A DNA stretch of 64,000 bases from SZUA-35 sp964351995. GTDB taxonomy: Bacteria; Actinomycetota; Acidimicrobiia; Acidimicrobiales; SZUA-35. The stretch's first letter is position 1. Each line of letters opens with the position of its first letter. The DNA is taken from positions 124,001 to 188,000 of the forward strand of contig CAYGQE010000001.1 of the NCBI GenBank assembly GCA_964351995.1, read 5' to 3'. Shown here one piece after another: positions 50,255 to 59,371 of the stretch. A model generated the notes under the pieces. The model was not told the origin of the DNA, ran no database searches, and was given only the letters and a program-made list of their open reading frames with translations. The position numbers and the translations under genes were made by a program.

Positions 50255-51208
50255 ATGCATCCGATCATCGACGCTCACCATCACCTCTGGCCCGGTTCTC
50301 ATATCGGGGGAGACGACTATCTCCTCGAACAGCTCCACGCCGACACCGCCAGCACCGAGGGCGTGGTGGCCACGATCTTCATGGAGTGCGGGGTCGGCTA
50401 CCGAACCGATGGCCCGAAGCACCTGAAGCCGGTCGGCGAAGTGGAGTTCGTGGCTGCGGCTGCCGACGTAAGTGATGGCGCTGACGGTCCGCCGATCGTT
50501 GGCATTGTCGGCTCGGCCGACCTGACCCTGCCGATCGATCAGCTCGATGAAGTGCTCGATGCCCAGGTCGCAGCGGGCGGCGGTCGATTCCGAGGAATTC
50601 GCGATGCGTTGGCCAGCGCTCCTGACGGCGCCGAACTGCTGATCGCTGGGCGCAATCCGCTCGGCAAGTCCGCCGACCCGAACTTCCGCCGTGGTGTTCA
50701 GCACCTTGGCAGCCGGGGTCTCACCTATGACTCGTGGCACTACCACACGCAGAACCAGGACTTCCGGGCCATGGCCGAGGACTGTGGCGACACCACGATC
50801 GTGCTCGACCACTTCGGCACCCCGTTGGGCGTCTACGAAGACCTCGACGAGATCTTTCCTCGTTGGCAGGCCGACATCACCGCCATTGCCGAATTGCCGA
50901 ACGTCGTGGCCAAGATCGGCGGCCTCGCGATGCCAGACAACGGTTTCGGCTGGCACATGGATCCCGAGAACTTCCCCACCGCCGAGATGGTCGTGGCAGC
51001 TCAGGAGCGTTGGTATCTCCACACCATCGAAGCCTTCGGTCCCGAGCGGTGCATGTTCGAGTCGAACTTCCCCGTCGACCGCTTGTCGCTTGACTATTCG
51101 ACCTACTGGGACGCCTGTCGGATCATGGCCGCCCGCTACTCCGATGCCGACCAGGCAGCGATGTTCGCTGGCACGGCGGCAAGGGTCTACTCACTCGACG
51201 TGCTCTGA
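50255..51208 (+). CDS. amidohydrolase 2 family protein
   Basis: A 317-residue TIM-barrel metal-dependent hydrolase of the amidohydrolase-2 (PF04909) group. The metal-binding HxH is in IDAHHHLW; a barrel His follows in VLDHFGTP and the terminal Asp-type strand in ESNFPVDR. Members hydrolyse or decarboxylate lactones and aromatic acids (for example 2-pyrone-4,6-dicarboxylate hydrolase). ATG 50255 begins the first barrel strand directly. Followed after 29 bases by a lipase and then an enoyl-CoA hydratase, suggesting a catabolic run. Confidence 0.88.
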   Translation: MHPIIDAHHHLWPGSHIGGDDYLLEQLHADTASTEGVVATIFMECGVGYRTDGPKHLKPVGEVEFVAAAADVSDGADGPPIVGIVGSADLTLPIDQLDEVLDAQVAAGGGRFRGIRDALASAPDGAELLIAGRNPLGKSADPNFRRGVQHLGSRGLTYDSWHYHTQNQDFRAMAEDCGDTTIVLDHFGTPLGVYEDLDEIFPRWQADITAIAELPNVVAKIGGLAMPDNGFGWHMDPENFPTAEMVVAAQERWYLHTIEAFGPERCMFESNFPVDRLSLDYSTYWDACRIMAARYSDADQAAMFAGTAARVYSLDVL

Positions 51209-51237
51209 TTCGACCGGCGGGGGACTACGTTCTCGCC

Positions 51238-52131
51238 ATGGCCGAACACGACAGTCCTGAACGCAACAGTGCCGAGCAAGACGAATACAACGCCGCCCCA
51301 GAGCCGGTGGCGTTGGATGGAGTGAAGCGAGTCGAGTGGACGTTCGCTGGCTCTCAGGGCCAGATTCATGCGCAGTCGTGGAGTGGTGAGTACGAGCCGT
51401 CCCACGTCGTGGTGCTGGTGCACGGCTATGGCGAACACATTGGTCGCTACGACCACGTGGCCGCCGCCTTCATCGAAGAGGGTGCGGTGGTCTACGGCCT
51501 CGACCACATGGGCCATGGCACGAGCGAAGGAGCGCGGGCGATCCTGTCCGACGTCGATGACGTCGTGGCTGATGTCGACCAACTCGTCGACGTTGCTGAT
51601 GCCGCCGAGCCCACCATTCCGCTGGTGATGATCGGCCATTCCATGGGTGGCCTCATCGCCACGCGTTATGCCCAGACCCACGGCGACAGGCTCGCAGCCC
51701 TGATCCTCTCCGGTCCCGCCATTGGGCGGGCCGACGGGCTCGAAGCGTTGTTGGCCATGGACGAGATTCCTGACGTGCCGCTCGACCCGACCGTGCTTTC
51801 GCGTGACACCGCTGTTGGTGATGCCTACGTGGCTGACCCGCTGGTGTGGCACGGCCCCTTCCAGCGGCCGATGCTCGAAGCGATGCTTCGCGCCAACCGT
51901 GCGGTCGACGAAGCGGGTTCGATCGATGACCTGCCGATTCTGTGGGTCCATGGTGCCGACGATCAGTTGGTGCCGCTCGAGAACAGCCAGGCCGGATTCG
52001 ACATCATCAACGGTTCGGGGAGCGCCAAGGCCATTGCCTATCCCGGTGCCAAGCACGAGATCTTCAACGAGACCAATCGGGCCGAGGTGCTGGCTGACGT
52101 GGTCGGTTTCATCGAGGAGGTCATCGAGTGA
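51238..52131 (+). CDS. alpha/beta hydrolase, monoacylglycerol-lipase-like
   Basis: A 297-residue serine hydrolase. LVHGYGEHIGRYDHVA and LDHMGHGTSEG are hallmark phrases of monoglyceride lipase-like proteins; the nucleophile is in IGHSMGG, the acid in VHGADDQLVPLE and the His in PGAKHEIFNE. It should release fatty acid from a mono- or lysolipid. Its stop overlaps the enoyl-CoA hydratase start (GTGA), so product may be passed towards beta-oxidation. Confidence 0.9.
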   Translation: MAEHDSPERNSAEQDEYNAAPEPVALDGVKRVEWTFAGSQGQIHAQSWSGEYEPSHVVVLVHGYGEHIGRYDHVAAAFIEEGAVVYGLDHMGHGTSEGARAILSDVDDVVADVDQLVDVADAAEPTIPLVMIGHSMGGLIATRYAQTHGDRLAALILSGPAIGRADGLEALLAMDEIPDVPLDPTVLSRDTAVGDAYVADPLVWHGPFQRPMLEAMLRANRAVDEAGSIDDLPILWVHGADDQLVPLENSQAGFDIINGSGSAKAIAYPGAKHEIFNETNRAEVLADVVGFIEEVIE

Positions 52132-52907
52132 GCGAGAACGACAGCTCCGTATTGCTCGAGGTGTCCGAGCGCATCGCCACGGTCACCATCAACCGGCCAG
52201 AGGCTCGAAACGCACTGTCCAGCAATGTCCTGAGGTTGCTCCCCGAACAGCTGCGAGCGGCCGAAGCCGACGACAACGTCGATGTCATCATCTTGACCGG
52301 TGCCGATCCTGCCTTTTGCGCCGGCCTCGACCTCAAGGAGCTCGGGTCCAGCGGCGGCAACCTCGGTGGCTCGAGCAACGCTGACGAGGCATCGGCCCGC
52401 GGTCCGTTCCCTCCGCTGACCAAGCCGTTGATCGGCGCCATCAACGGCGTGGCGATCACCGGTGGCTTCGAGTTGGCGCTGAACTGTGACTTCTTGATTG
52501 CAAGCGAGCACGCGAAGTTTGGCGACACCCACAGCCGGGTGGGTGTCATGCCTGGCTGGGGCCTGACGGTGTTGCTTCCTCAGGCCATCGGTGTTCGTCG
52601 CGCCCGTGAGATGAGCTTCACTGGCAACTTCATGTTGGCTGACAAAGCCTTGGCGTTCGGCTTGGTCAACCACGTGGTCGCTCACGACGAACTGATGCCC
52701 TTCACCCGCCAGTTGGCCCGAGACATCTGCGGCAATGAACAAGATGGCGTGCGCCAGATTCGCGCCACCTACGACGCAATCGCCACCGAGCCTGATCAGT
52801 GGGCCACCGAAGCCCGTGATGGCAAGGCCTGGCGAAAGGCGCAGTTCTCACCAGAGAAGGTCGAGGCTCGGCGCCGAGCAATCCAGGAGCGGGGTCAGCA
52901 GCAGTAG
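52128..52907 (+). CDS. enoyl-CoA hydratase/isomerase
   Basis: A 259-residue crotonase-fold enzyme that hydrates 2-enoyl-CoA in fatty-acid breakdown. TINRPEARNALS, the oxyanion region AFCAGLDLKEL and GAINGVAITGGFELALNCDF are typical. The residue usually acting as the first catalytic Glu lies in the FGDTHSRVGVMPGWG segment, where Thr/His replace the usual Glu, so a hydratase with altered residues or a related isomerase is possible. GTG start, coupled to the lipase gene. Confidence 0.88.
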   Translation: MSENDSSVLLEVSERIATVTINRPEARNALSSNVLRLLPEQLRAAEADDNVDVIILTGADPAFCAGLDLKELGSSGGNLGGSSNADEASARGPFPPLTKPLIGAINGVAITGGFELALNCDFLIASEHAKFGDTHSRVGVMPGWGLTVLLPQAIGVRRAREMSFTGNFMLADKALAFGLVNHVVAHDELMPFTRQLARDICGNEQDGVRQIRATYDAIATEPDQWATEARDGKAWRKAQFSPEKVEARRRAIQERGQQQ

Positions 52908-52924
52908 CTGATCAGGATTCGGTA

Positions 52925-53851
52925 TCAGGCCTGGGCGTTCTTGCGGGCCACGATGGCGTCGAACTCGTCGTGGCTGATCTCGCCTCGGAGCAACGCCGCA
53001 ACCGAGCGGGGCAGGCTGCGGCGAGGCCAGGCGTCCCCATCGACCAGGTGGACTTCACTGGTGAAGGTGCCATCGGTCGCGAACTCGTAGGTCAGCCATC
53101 CAGGTGGCAGCATCATCGTGACCTCGGCATCGAAGTTCGCCTTGAGCGAGGGGCACACGTGCACCGGGCAGCCGTGGAAGTCCACGACATTTGGCATGTG
53201 GGTGTGGCCGGCCCCGATGCCTCGGATCTTCTGGGTCGAGTCGAGGAGGGCACGCCACTCGGCCTCGAAGGCGGGGGTGGGGCCGACCGCGCCATTGCCG
53301 GTGCCGACAGGATGATGCTGCCAGATGAAGACGTGTTCGGCTTCGGTCTCGGCGCAGGCCTCACGCACCCAGTCGGCTTCGGCTGCGCCGAGCAGGCCGT
53401 TGCCCCACAAGCGGTCGTGATAGTCGGGGTCGATCCTGTGGCCGTCGGGGCTGTTCGGATCATCGAGCATGATCCCCGCATTCGAGTCGACCATCAAAAA
53501 GCACCAGTTCTCGATGTCGACGATGCGAGGTGTGCCATCTGCTGGCAGGCCATTGGTGTAGTGCGCATCCTGATCGTGGTTGCCAGGGGTGATGACGACG
53601 GGTGTCGGGAGGCGCCGGAACGCCTCGGCCGCCACCTGATATTGGCCGGGCCGCCCGTGGTCGGCGACGTCGCCAGTCACCACGATGAGATCCAGTGACG
53701 CCCGGTCGCTCAGACGAGTGATGTCTGTCAGCACCGCATCGAACGCCGCGTCGATGTCGTAGCCGAACCCACCTTCTGGCTCCTCGCCGGGTTCCAGGAA
53801 GTGCGTGTCGGACAATTGAGCAATTCGGATGGGTGCGTTCCCAGAGTTCAT
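52925..53851 (-). CDS. CpdA-like metallophosphoesterase
   Basis: A 308-residue calcineurin-like phosphodiesterase. The binuclear metal site is complete: LSDTHF, VTGDVAD, PGNHDQD, WQHHPVG and GAGHTHMP. The layout fits class III cyclic-nucleotide phosphodiesterases such as CpdA, so cAMP hydrolysis is possible but not certain. ATG 53851 begins just before the first motif; the much longer upstream frame crosses into the divergent gene. Confidence 0.9.
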   Translation of the reverse strand: MNSGNAPIRIAQLSDTHFLEPGEEPEGGFGYDIDAAFDAVLTDITRLSDRASLDLIVVTGDVADHGRPGQYQVAAEAFRRLPTPVVITPGNHDQDAHYTNGLPADGTPRIVDIENWCFLMVDSNAGIMLDDPNSPDGHRIDPDYHDRLWGNGLLGAAEADWVREACAETEAEHVFIWQHHPVGTGNGAVGPTPAFEAEWRALLDSTQKIRGIGAGHTHMPNVVDFHGCPVHVCPSLKANFDAEVTMMLPPGWLTYEFATDGTFTSEVHLVDGDAWPRRSLPRSVAALLRGEISHDEFDAIVARKNAQA

Positions 53852-53944
53852 GACACCGGAGTAAAGCACCGGTTGCGAATTGGTTGCACATGCTTCGCCA
53901 CACTCGTCCCCGGTCCGGAGGGGACCACGGAAAGGGCGAAGACC

Positions 53945-54619
53945 ATGAGGCGGAGCGGAGCGCTGACGATCGAGTTCGTGGGGGACAATCACGAGGTCGC
54001 CCCCACGCGGCTGTTCACGTTCGGCCGCAATGGCGATCTGCCGCTGGACACCAGCGAGGATCTGCCGAGCATCATCGGTGTGTTCGCCTACGACAACGGC
54101 ATCTGGTGGCTTCGCAACCGGACCACGGCCATCGACCTCCACCTCTTCGACGCCAACACCCGCTCTGCGCTCCTGATTGCCGCTGGTTCGACGGCCCCGA
54201 TCGCTTACAAGCGCTCACTGGTTCGGGTGGTGGTCGGCCCATTGACCTATGAACTGACCCTGTCCTGTGCCGAGAGCGACGAACCTCAGGCAGCCGGCGT
54301 CAGGTCACCAGGTACGCCATCGCTGAACCTCGAGCAGCGGCAGTTGTTGACCGCGCTGGCCGAAGGTTCGCTGCGCGGCGTCGACCCGCATGATCTACCG
54401 AGCAACGCCGACCTTGCTCAGCGTTTGGGTTGGCGGATCACCAAGCTCAACCGCAAGCTCGATCATCTTTGCATCAAGTTCGACAAGCTCGGTGTGCCTG
54501 GCTTGCGAGGGTCAGCCAGGCGTCTCGCGACGGAGCGCCGGCGACTGCTCGTCGATTACTGCCTGGCCACCAGTCTGATCACCACCGACGATCTACGCCT
54601 GCTTCCCCCGGAAAGCTGA
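53945..54619 (+). CDS. FHA-like protein with C-terminal helix-turn-helix
   Basis: A 224-residue protein. Residues ~8-105 look like an FHA fold (LFTFGRNGDLPLD, then WWLRNRTTAIDLHL) but lack the SRxH and NG residues that read phosphothreonine, so the domain is probably altered in binding. The C-terminal part has an HTH-like segment (SNADLAQRLGWRITKLNRKLDHL) resembling sigma region 4 or LuxR folds. It may be a DNA-binding regulator whose FHA-like half binds something other than phosphothreonine. It stands alone, divergent from the phosphodiesterase. Confidence 0.7.
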   Translation: MRRSGALTIEFVGDNHEVAPTRLFTFGRNGDLPLDTSEDLPSIIGVFAYDNGIWWLRNRTTAIDLHLFDANTRSALLIAAGSTAPIAYKRSLVRVVVGPLTYELTLSCAESDEPQAAGVRSPGTPSLNLEQRQLLTALAEGSLRGVDPHDLPSNADLAQRLGWRITKLNRKLDHLCIKFDKLGVPGLRGSARRLATERRRLLVDYCLATSLITTDDLRLLPPES

Positions 54620-54634
54620 CCCCGAACGGGTCAG
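54616..54634. terminator. short bidirectional hairpin over two stops
   Basis: CTGACCC-CGAAC-GGGTCAG is a perfect 7-base stem covering the stop codons of the convergent FHA-like and LLM genes. It can fold from either transcript, so it may serve both. Confidence 0.5.
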
Positions 54635-55512
54635 TCGCGGTGGGGTGACACCACGGACTCACCGAACTCGCGCAGTCGGTCCAGCCCGCCGTCGCCGCCG
54701 AAGAAGAACGCTGGCACCATGGCCCGCCCCACGCCCGCTTCTTCCATCTGGGCGGCACCGGCGACCGGGTCCTTCATCTGGACACCGAACATGGCGTTGA
54801 TCTCGACCTCATCCGGGTTTCGCTCCTGGGCTTGGCACTCGGTGCGTAACGCAGCGATGAGCTCGGCCAACTTGGTCGGGTCGGCTTCGCCAGGGAAGTA
54901 GCCGTCGGCCAAACGAGCAGCGCGGCGAATGGCGGCGGGCGTGTCGCCGCCGACCAGGATCGGGATGTCGGCGCCTTGAGCCGGACGCGGGGTGCACGTG
55001 AGAGGTTCGAAGTCGACGAACTCACCGTGGAACTCGACGTGTGAGCCCGACCAGATGGTGCGCAGTGCGGCCACGTACTCGTCGGTGCGAGCGCCCCGTC
55101 GTTCCCACGGAATGCCGAGCGCGTCGAACTCTTCTCGCATCCAGCCGACGCCGATGCCCAGCTCGACCCGCCCACCGGTGAGGTGATCGAGCGTCGCCAA
55201 CTCTTTGGCCAACACCAGCGGGTTGCGCTGCGGCAGGATCAGGATGCAGGTGCCGAGGCGCAGGGTGGGGGCAGCGGCGGCCACATACGCGAGCCAGATG
55301 AGTGGATCGGGAATCGGAGTCTCGGGCGTGGCTGGGATCTTGCCGTCGGGTGTGTATGGATAGGACGATTCGATCGACGATGGGAAGATGACGTGCTCGC
55401 CTCCCCAGACCGAGTCGAACCCCACTTCCTCTGCCACCTTCGCCACTTCGAGAGCCGAGGCCGGGTCGGTTCCGATGCTGCTGGCGAAGGCAAGTCCGAA
55501 GCGAAGAGTCAT
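54631..55512 (-). CDS. LLM class F420-dependent oxidoreductase
   Basis: A 293-residue luciferase-like monooxygenase-fold protein of the F420-dependent subgroup common in actinobacteria. FDSVWGGEHVIFPS, LDHLTGGRVELGIGVGWMREEF and ILVGGDTPAAIRRAARLADGY are typical. It should bind coenzyme F420 (or FMN) and reduce or oxidise an unidentified small molecule. Confidence 0.92.
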   Translation of the reverse strand: MTLRFGLAFASSIGTDPASALEVAKVAEEVGFDSVWGGEHVIFPSSIESSYPYTPDGKIPATPETPIPDPLIWLAYVAAAAPTLRLGTCILILPQRNPLVLAKELATLDHLTGGRVELGIGVGWMREEFDALGIPWERRGARTDEYVAALRTIWSGSHVEFHGEFVDFEPLTCTPRPAQGADIPILVGGDTPAAIRRAARLADGYFPGEADPTKLAELIAALRTECQAQERNPDEVEINAMFGVQMKDPVAGAAQMEEAGVGRAMVPAFFFGGDGGLDRLREFGESVVSPHRD

Positions 55513-55534
55513 GGAGCGACAATAGGCTCAGCCG

Positions 55535-56683
55535 ATGGCTCGCCCCAAGAAGACCAGTGGACGGGTCACGACCCCGCCGCAGACCGCAGCTCCAACTGAT
55601 ACCGAGTTGCCCGACCTGCTGGTGAACGATGCTCGCTTGTCGATCGAGAGCGATTCGCACGTCAACCTCGAGGCGTATGTGTCGTTGGTGGCTGCCCTCA
55701 CGGGCGCGCCGTATGCCGGCGAAGAGATCGTGCCTGGCGGGTCGATTCTGCAGGCATGTGAACGGGCCAACGACGTGAATGGCTTCTTCGTGGCCAGTGC
55801 CATCCAGCGTTTCGGGCCGCCAGCGCTGCGGGGCAAGGCGGCGGCCGTTGTCGAGCAACTGACCGAGGCCGCTGGCGATGATGCCGAGCGCTTGCTCGCT
55901 GTCGGAACGGCCACTCCCGTGCGGGCCTTGGCGCTGACCGAGCCCCATCACAACGGGCATCTGATCCTCCTCGAGTCCGAGCGTCCGGATGCGAGCCGCG
56001 TCGCCGTGCAGGTCACGATCGAGACATCGCTTCGCGGTGCCGCTGTCGAATTCGCCCACGATGTGGATGCCGACATGGTGTTCGCCGCTATCGAGGAAGA
56101 ACCGTCGCTGATTGCTGACGAACTGACGCCGGCCGATGCCCGAGCCTGGGTCGAGCACGCACTGGTGATGCGAGACGAGCAGTTCCAGATCAATCCGGAA
56201 GACGACGATGACCTCGCTTCTGAAGAGGTCCTCACGATCGTGCGTCACGTGTTCGCCCAGTGTCCCGACGATGGCTCGTTGCCCGACCGAGCGAAGCTGC
56301 CGACCGAGGACGAGATCGCCCAGATGATCGTCGACTTCCGGGCATCGCCAGCGGTTGCCGAACTTGATGCCGAGACCCAGGCGGGTATGGAGATCCACAT
56401 CGATCGCATCGTCGATTTCGGCCGGGGCGTGTCTGGCCGGCCGATGTGGTGGAGCACGATCACCGCCGAGCTGTTCAAACAGTTCGCCGACTATGCGTTC
56501 CCCGACGAGATCGATGCGATTCGTCCCGTCGTCACCGCGTGGGCGGTCTGGGCCGGGGACACGCTCGGCAAAGACGAGATGACGATCACCGAAACCATGC
56601 TGGCCATCGAACGACTGCTCCAGCCGGCGAGCGCCGCCGAAACCGGCGGGCTGACACTGCCAGACCCCGCCACGTTCGACTGA
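55535..56683 (+). CDS. hypothetical protein
   Basis: A 382-residue soluble, acidic protein starting MARPKKTSGR. No domain is recognised. Helical stretches dominate, and a segment near residue 195 (LTPADARAWVEHALVMRDEQF) and the C-terminal AVWAGDTLGKDEMTITETMLAIE could be repeats of a helical fold. It abuts the convergent regulator gene end to end, with no base between the stop codons. Confidence 0.7.
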   Translation: MARPKKTSGRVTTPPQTAAPTDTELPDLLVNDARLSIESDSHVNLEAYVSLVAALTGAPYAGEEIVPGGSILQACERANDVNGFFVASAIQRFGPPALRGKAAAVVEQLTEAAGDDAERLLAVGTATPVRALALTEPHHNGHLILLESERPDASRVAVQVTIETSLRGAAVEFAHDVDADMVFAAIEEEPSLIADELTPADARAWVEHALVMRDEQFQINPEDDDDLASEEVLTIVRHVFAQCPDDGSLPDRAKLPTEDEIAQMIVDFRASPAVAELDAETQAGMEIHIDRIVDFGRGVSGRPMWWSTITAELFKQFADYAFPDEIDAIRPVVTAWAVWAGDTLGKDEMTITETMLAIERLLQPASAAETGGLTLPDPATFD

Positions 56684-57340
56684 TCAACCCGGCACGGTCA
56701 CATCCGGGGTCGACAGCATGAACAGCATCGTCGGCTCACAATCGGGAACGTCATCACGAGCGTTGCGCTCGGAGAGTTCGCTGACCTTCTTGGTGATGGC
56801 GGTGAGTTCGGCGGCGATGTCGGCTCGTTGTTCGGCAGAGAGCCGATGAGCCGACCAGGTGAAGAACCCCTCTTTGGCTTCCTCATCCTCGAGTGTGATT
56901 CGCCCCGCTCGCAGTGCAGCGGCAAATCCCTCGCCGGCGAGTGTTGCCATCTTCACCACCGAGTCGGCCATCACATCGGAGTGACGCTCGAGCAGTTCTG
57001 GGGTCGGGGTGATGCCGCCCCGCATGGCTCCGTAGCAACGCTCGGTCCGGGCACCCGAGCGGCGGGTGCCGACCACGCGAAGAGCCCCGTACTCCTCGAG
57101 TAGACCGAGGTGGTGGTAGAGGCGCGTGGCAGGTACTTCGAAGCGAGCCGACAGTTCTTTGACCGAGGCGGGGTCTCGCGAGAGCGAGGTCAGCAGCCTG
57201 ATGCGAAACGGGTTCATCAGCGCATCGAGAGCCTTTGGGTCGTCGACGCGGAGATCGCCTTCGAGTGCCGCCAACGCTTCGTAATCGACCGTCCACCCAT
57301 CGCTGGTCAGCTGGTCGTCGATGGCGTTCTGCTCAATCAC
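56684..57340 (-). CDS. ArsR-type HTH transcription regulator
   Basis: A 218-residue regulator. Residues 35-105 are a winged helix of the ArsR/helix_turn_helix_20 type (LMNPFRIRLLTSLSRDPASVKELSARFEVPATRLYHHLGLLE), followed by a helical ligand or dimer domain (residues ~120-190). Start GTG 57340. It diverges from the MFS exporter gene, and two inverted repeats of identical form lie between them, so it most likely represses both itself and the exporter until it binds a ligand. Confidence 0.88.
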   Translation of the reverse strand: MIEQNAIDDQLTSDGWTVDYEALAALEGDLRVDDPKALDALMNPFRIRLLTSLSRDPASVKELSARFEVPATRLYHHLGLLEEYGALRVVGTRRSGARTERCYGAMRGGITPTPELLERHSDVMADSVVKMATLAGEGFAAALRAGRITLEDEEAKEGFFTWSAHRLSAEQRADIAAELTAITKKVSELSERNARDDVPDCEPTMLFMLSTPDVTVPG

Positions 57341-57362
57341 ATGTTCGAAACTACTTGAACAT
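57341..57362. promoter_or_regulatory. operator-like inverted repeat, site 1
   Basis: ATGTTC-N10-GAACAT, touching the regulator's start codon. Same half-sites and spacing as site 2, whose left end is 43 bases further on (about four helical turns). Confidence 0.75.
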
Positions 57363-57383
57363 GAGAGGAGCGCGTGTCAGAGT

Positions 57384-57405
57384 ATGTTCAAGTCAAATTG
57401 AACAT
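57384..57405. promoter_or_regulatory. operator-like inverted repeat, site 2
   Basis: ATGTTC-N10-GAACAT again, here extended to ATGTTCAA with TTGAACAT. It lies 16 bases before the MFS start. A lone half-site, TTGAACAT (57415-57422), overlaps the MFS ATG itself. Confidence 0.8.
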
Positions 57406-57420
57406 CAAAGGCCTTTGAAC

Positions 57421-58815
57421 ATGACCCCCACCGATACCTCACCCGCCACTCCCAAGCTGCCGCGACGTTTCCTCACGCTGTGGGGAGGCCAGACGCTCTC
57501 GCTGGTTGGCACTGACGTTGCCGGCCTCGGCATTGCCTTCGTGGCCTTTCTCGAAACGGGTTCGCTGACGTGGCTCGCTGCGCTGTTCGTCGCCGGTCGC
57601 GTCCCGGCGTTGCTCGCTTCCTCCCATGCCGGCGAACTCGTCGACCGAACCTCAGCCAAGTCCGTGTTGCTCGTGGCGGACCTGGTCGCCGGGGTTGCGT
57701 CGATGACGGTCTTGGCTCTTCATTTGGCCGGGGCTCTGCAGCTCTGGCACCTGCTCGTGCTGGCGGTGGTGGGGTCGGTGGCCAACGCCTACCAGCTTCC
57801 GGCCTACCAAGCTTCGGTCCCTCGCCTCGTCGATCCGGCGTTGCTGCCGAGGGCTCATGGGCTGCTTCAAGCGGCGCCTGCGGCCGGGATGCTGGCAGGC
57901 CCAGCTTTGGCCGGTGTTTTGGTCGCCTCGGCCGGTATTGGAGGCATTCTCGTCTTTGACCTGGTGACGTTCGTCGCCGCGATGGTGGCGACCACGTCGG
58001 TCGAGTTCCCCGCCCGGTCAGTCGATCACGACCCAGACGCATCGGGCGAGCGTGACGATGTCTCCGGAAGTCTGAAGATGATGTGGCACCACTTGGTCGG
58101 TCGGCGACGAGGTGTTCGTCGACTCGTGATCTGGATGGCGATGGTCAACTTCGCCGCCACATCGGTCAATCTGTTGCTGCCTGCGCTGCTCTTGACGTTG
58201 ACATCAGAGCAGAACGCTGGCTTTGTCCTTGCGTTTGGCGGTCTGGCAATGCTTGCGTCGAGCGCCGCAGTCTCTGCATTGGGCTTGCCTGAACGGCTCA
58301 TGCGTTCGCTCATCGCTGGAGTTGCCGTGATCGGAGTCGGCTTGGTGCTGATCGCTCTGCGTCCCGATTTGCCGGTGGTCGTCTTGGGTGTGGTCGTTGT
58401 CTTGGCCGCCTTGCCAGTCGCGGGCGCTGCCTCCGGAACGATCAACCAGACCGAAGTCGCGCTTGAGCTTCAGGGTCGGCTCACGGCGTTTCGTCGTGTG
58501 ATCAGCGAGTCGCTGACCCTGCCCGCCGTGATCATCGTGACACCGCTGGTCGAGCAGGTGGTCGAGCCGGCCATGCAACCCGGCGGATGGGCTGCCGATG
58601 TCGTCGGACCGATCATCGGCGTTGGGGAAGGCCGTGGTCTGGCCCTGGCGATGATCGTGGCCGGGATGATGGTGGTCGCTGTCGCGCTGGGCATGTTGCT
58701 CGATCCGTGGTTGCGGCCTCTTGATCGCCGGCTGGATTCGGAGAGCTCGTCAAGGACTGGGGCAAAGCAGCCGATGTCTTTGGTCGATGCCAACGACACC
58801 GAGGGGCCCAGTTGA
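57421..58815 (+). CDS. MFS transporter, probable drug exporter
   Basis: A 464-residue major facilitator of the MFS_3 (enterobactin/macrolide exporter-like) type. GQTLSLVGTDVAGLGIAFVAF begins TM1, and ASSHAGELVDRTSAK is the loop 2-3 signature. Ten to twelve hydrophobic segments follow. ATG 57421 sits directly on a GAACAT half-site. It is divergent from the ArsR-type regulator, the usual layout of a ligand-inducible efflux pump. Confidence 0.88.
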   Translation: MTPTDTSPATPKLPRRFLTLWGGQTLSLVGTDVAGLGIAFVAFLETGSLTWLAALFVAGRVPALLASSHAGELVDRTSAKSVLLVADLVAGVASMTVLALHLAGALQLWHLLVLAVVGSVANAYQLPAYQASVPRLVDPALLPRAHGLLQAAPAAGMLAGPALAGVLVASAGIGGILVFDLVTFVAAMVATTSVEFPARSVDHDPDASGERDDVSGSLKMMWHHLVGRRRGVRRLVIWMAMVNFAATSVNLLLPALLLTLTSEQNAGFVLAFGGLAMLASSAAVSALGLPERLMRSLIAGVAVIGVGLVLIALRPDLPVVVLGVVVVLAALPVAGAASGTINQTEVALELQGRLTAFRRVISESLTLPAVIIVTPLVEQVVEPAMQPGGWAADVVGPIIGVGEGRGLALAMIVAGMMVVAVALGMLLDPWLRPLDRRLDSESSSRTGAKQPMSLVDANDTEGPS

Positions 58816-59371
58816 CGACGCTGCGTTCGCTCGCGCCCTCGAGGAAGCTCGTTCTGGTCGGGGCTCTGGCTTCGAGTGGCTCTGGCATCGGTTCTCTCGT
58901 CAGGTCACGGCCTTTGCCCGTTTCCAGGGCAGCGAGGACCCCGAAGGCATCGCCAACGACACGTTCGCAGCCGCATTCGGGCGGATCGCTGCGTTTTCCG
59001 GAGACTCGTCGGCGTTCGTGAACTTCGTGTTCTCGATCGCTCGCAACAAGATCGCTGATGAGCATCGCAAGCGCCGTCGTCGGGTCGTGACCGCTGTGTT
59101 GGACCGGGGCGCCCTCGATCGCAACACCGCCCCGCTCGTCGCCAGCGCCGAGACCGATGCGTTGGCCGTGCTGACGCCCGAAACCGCCGATGCGCTGCGC
59201 CGCCTCACTCCCGAGCAACGCGAAATCATCTTCCTTCGGCTGGTAGCTGACATGTCGTTGGAGGCTGTGGCCGAGGTGACCGGGCGCTCGGTCGGTGCAG
59301 TGAAAGCGATGCAACATCGAGCGCTGGCCAGCATGCGAAAAGAAATGTCTCCGGAGGCCGTATCCCAATGA
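58787..59371 (+). CDS. ECF-type RNA polymerase sigma factor
   Basis: A 194-residue alternative sigma factor. Region 2: GIANDTFAAAFGRIAAFSGD followed by FSIARNKIADEHRKRRRR (core binding and -10 recognition). Region 4: LTPEQREIIFLRLVADMSLE and GRSVGAVKAMQHRALASMRK (-35 recognition). It begins inside the MFS gene (29-base overlap) and its stop overlaps the next gene (ATGA), so sigma and the putative anti-sigma are coupled. Confidence 0.9.
   Translation: MPTTPRGPVDDAAFARALEEARSGRGSGFEWLWHRFSRQVTAFARFQGSEDPEGIANDTFAAAFGRIAAFSGDSSAFVNFVFSIARNKIADEHRKRRRRVVTAVLDRGALDRNTAPLVASAETDALAVLTPETADALRRLTPEQREIIFLRLVADMSLEAVAEVTGRSVGAVKAMQHRALASMRKEMSPEAVSQ

Noticed and set aside
56684..58815. Horizontal transfer of the regulator-exporter pair
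   Set aside because: Base and codon use match the surroundings; no mobile-element marks.
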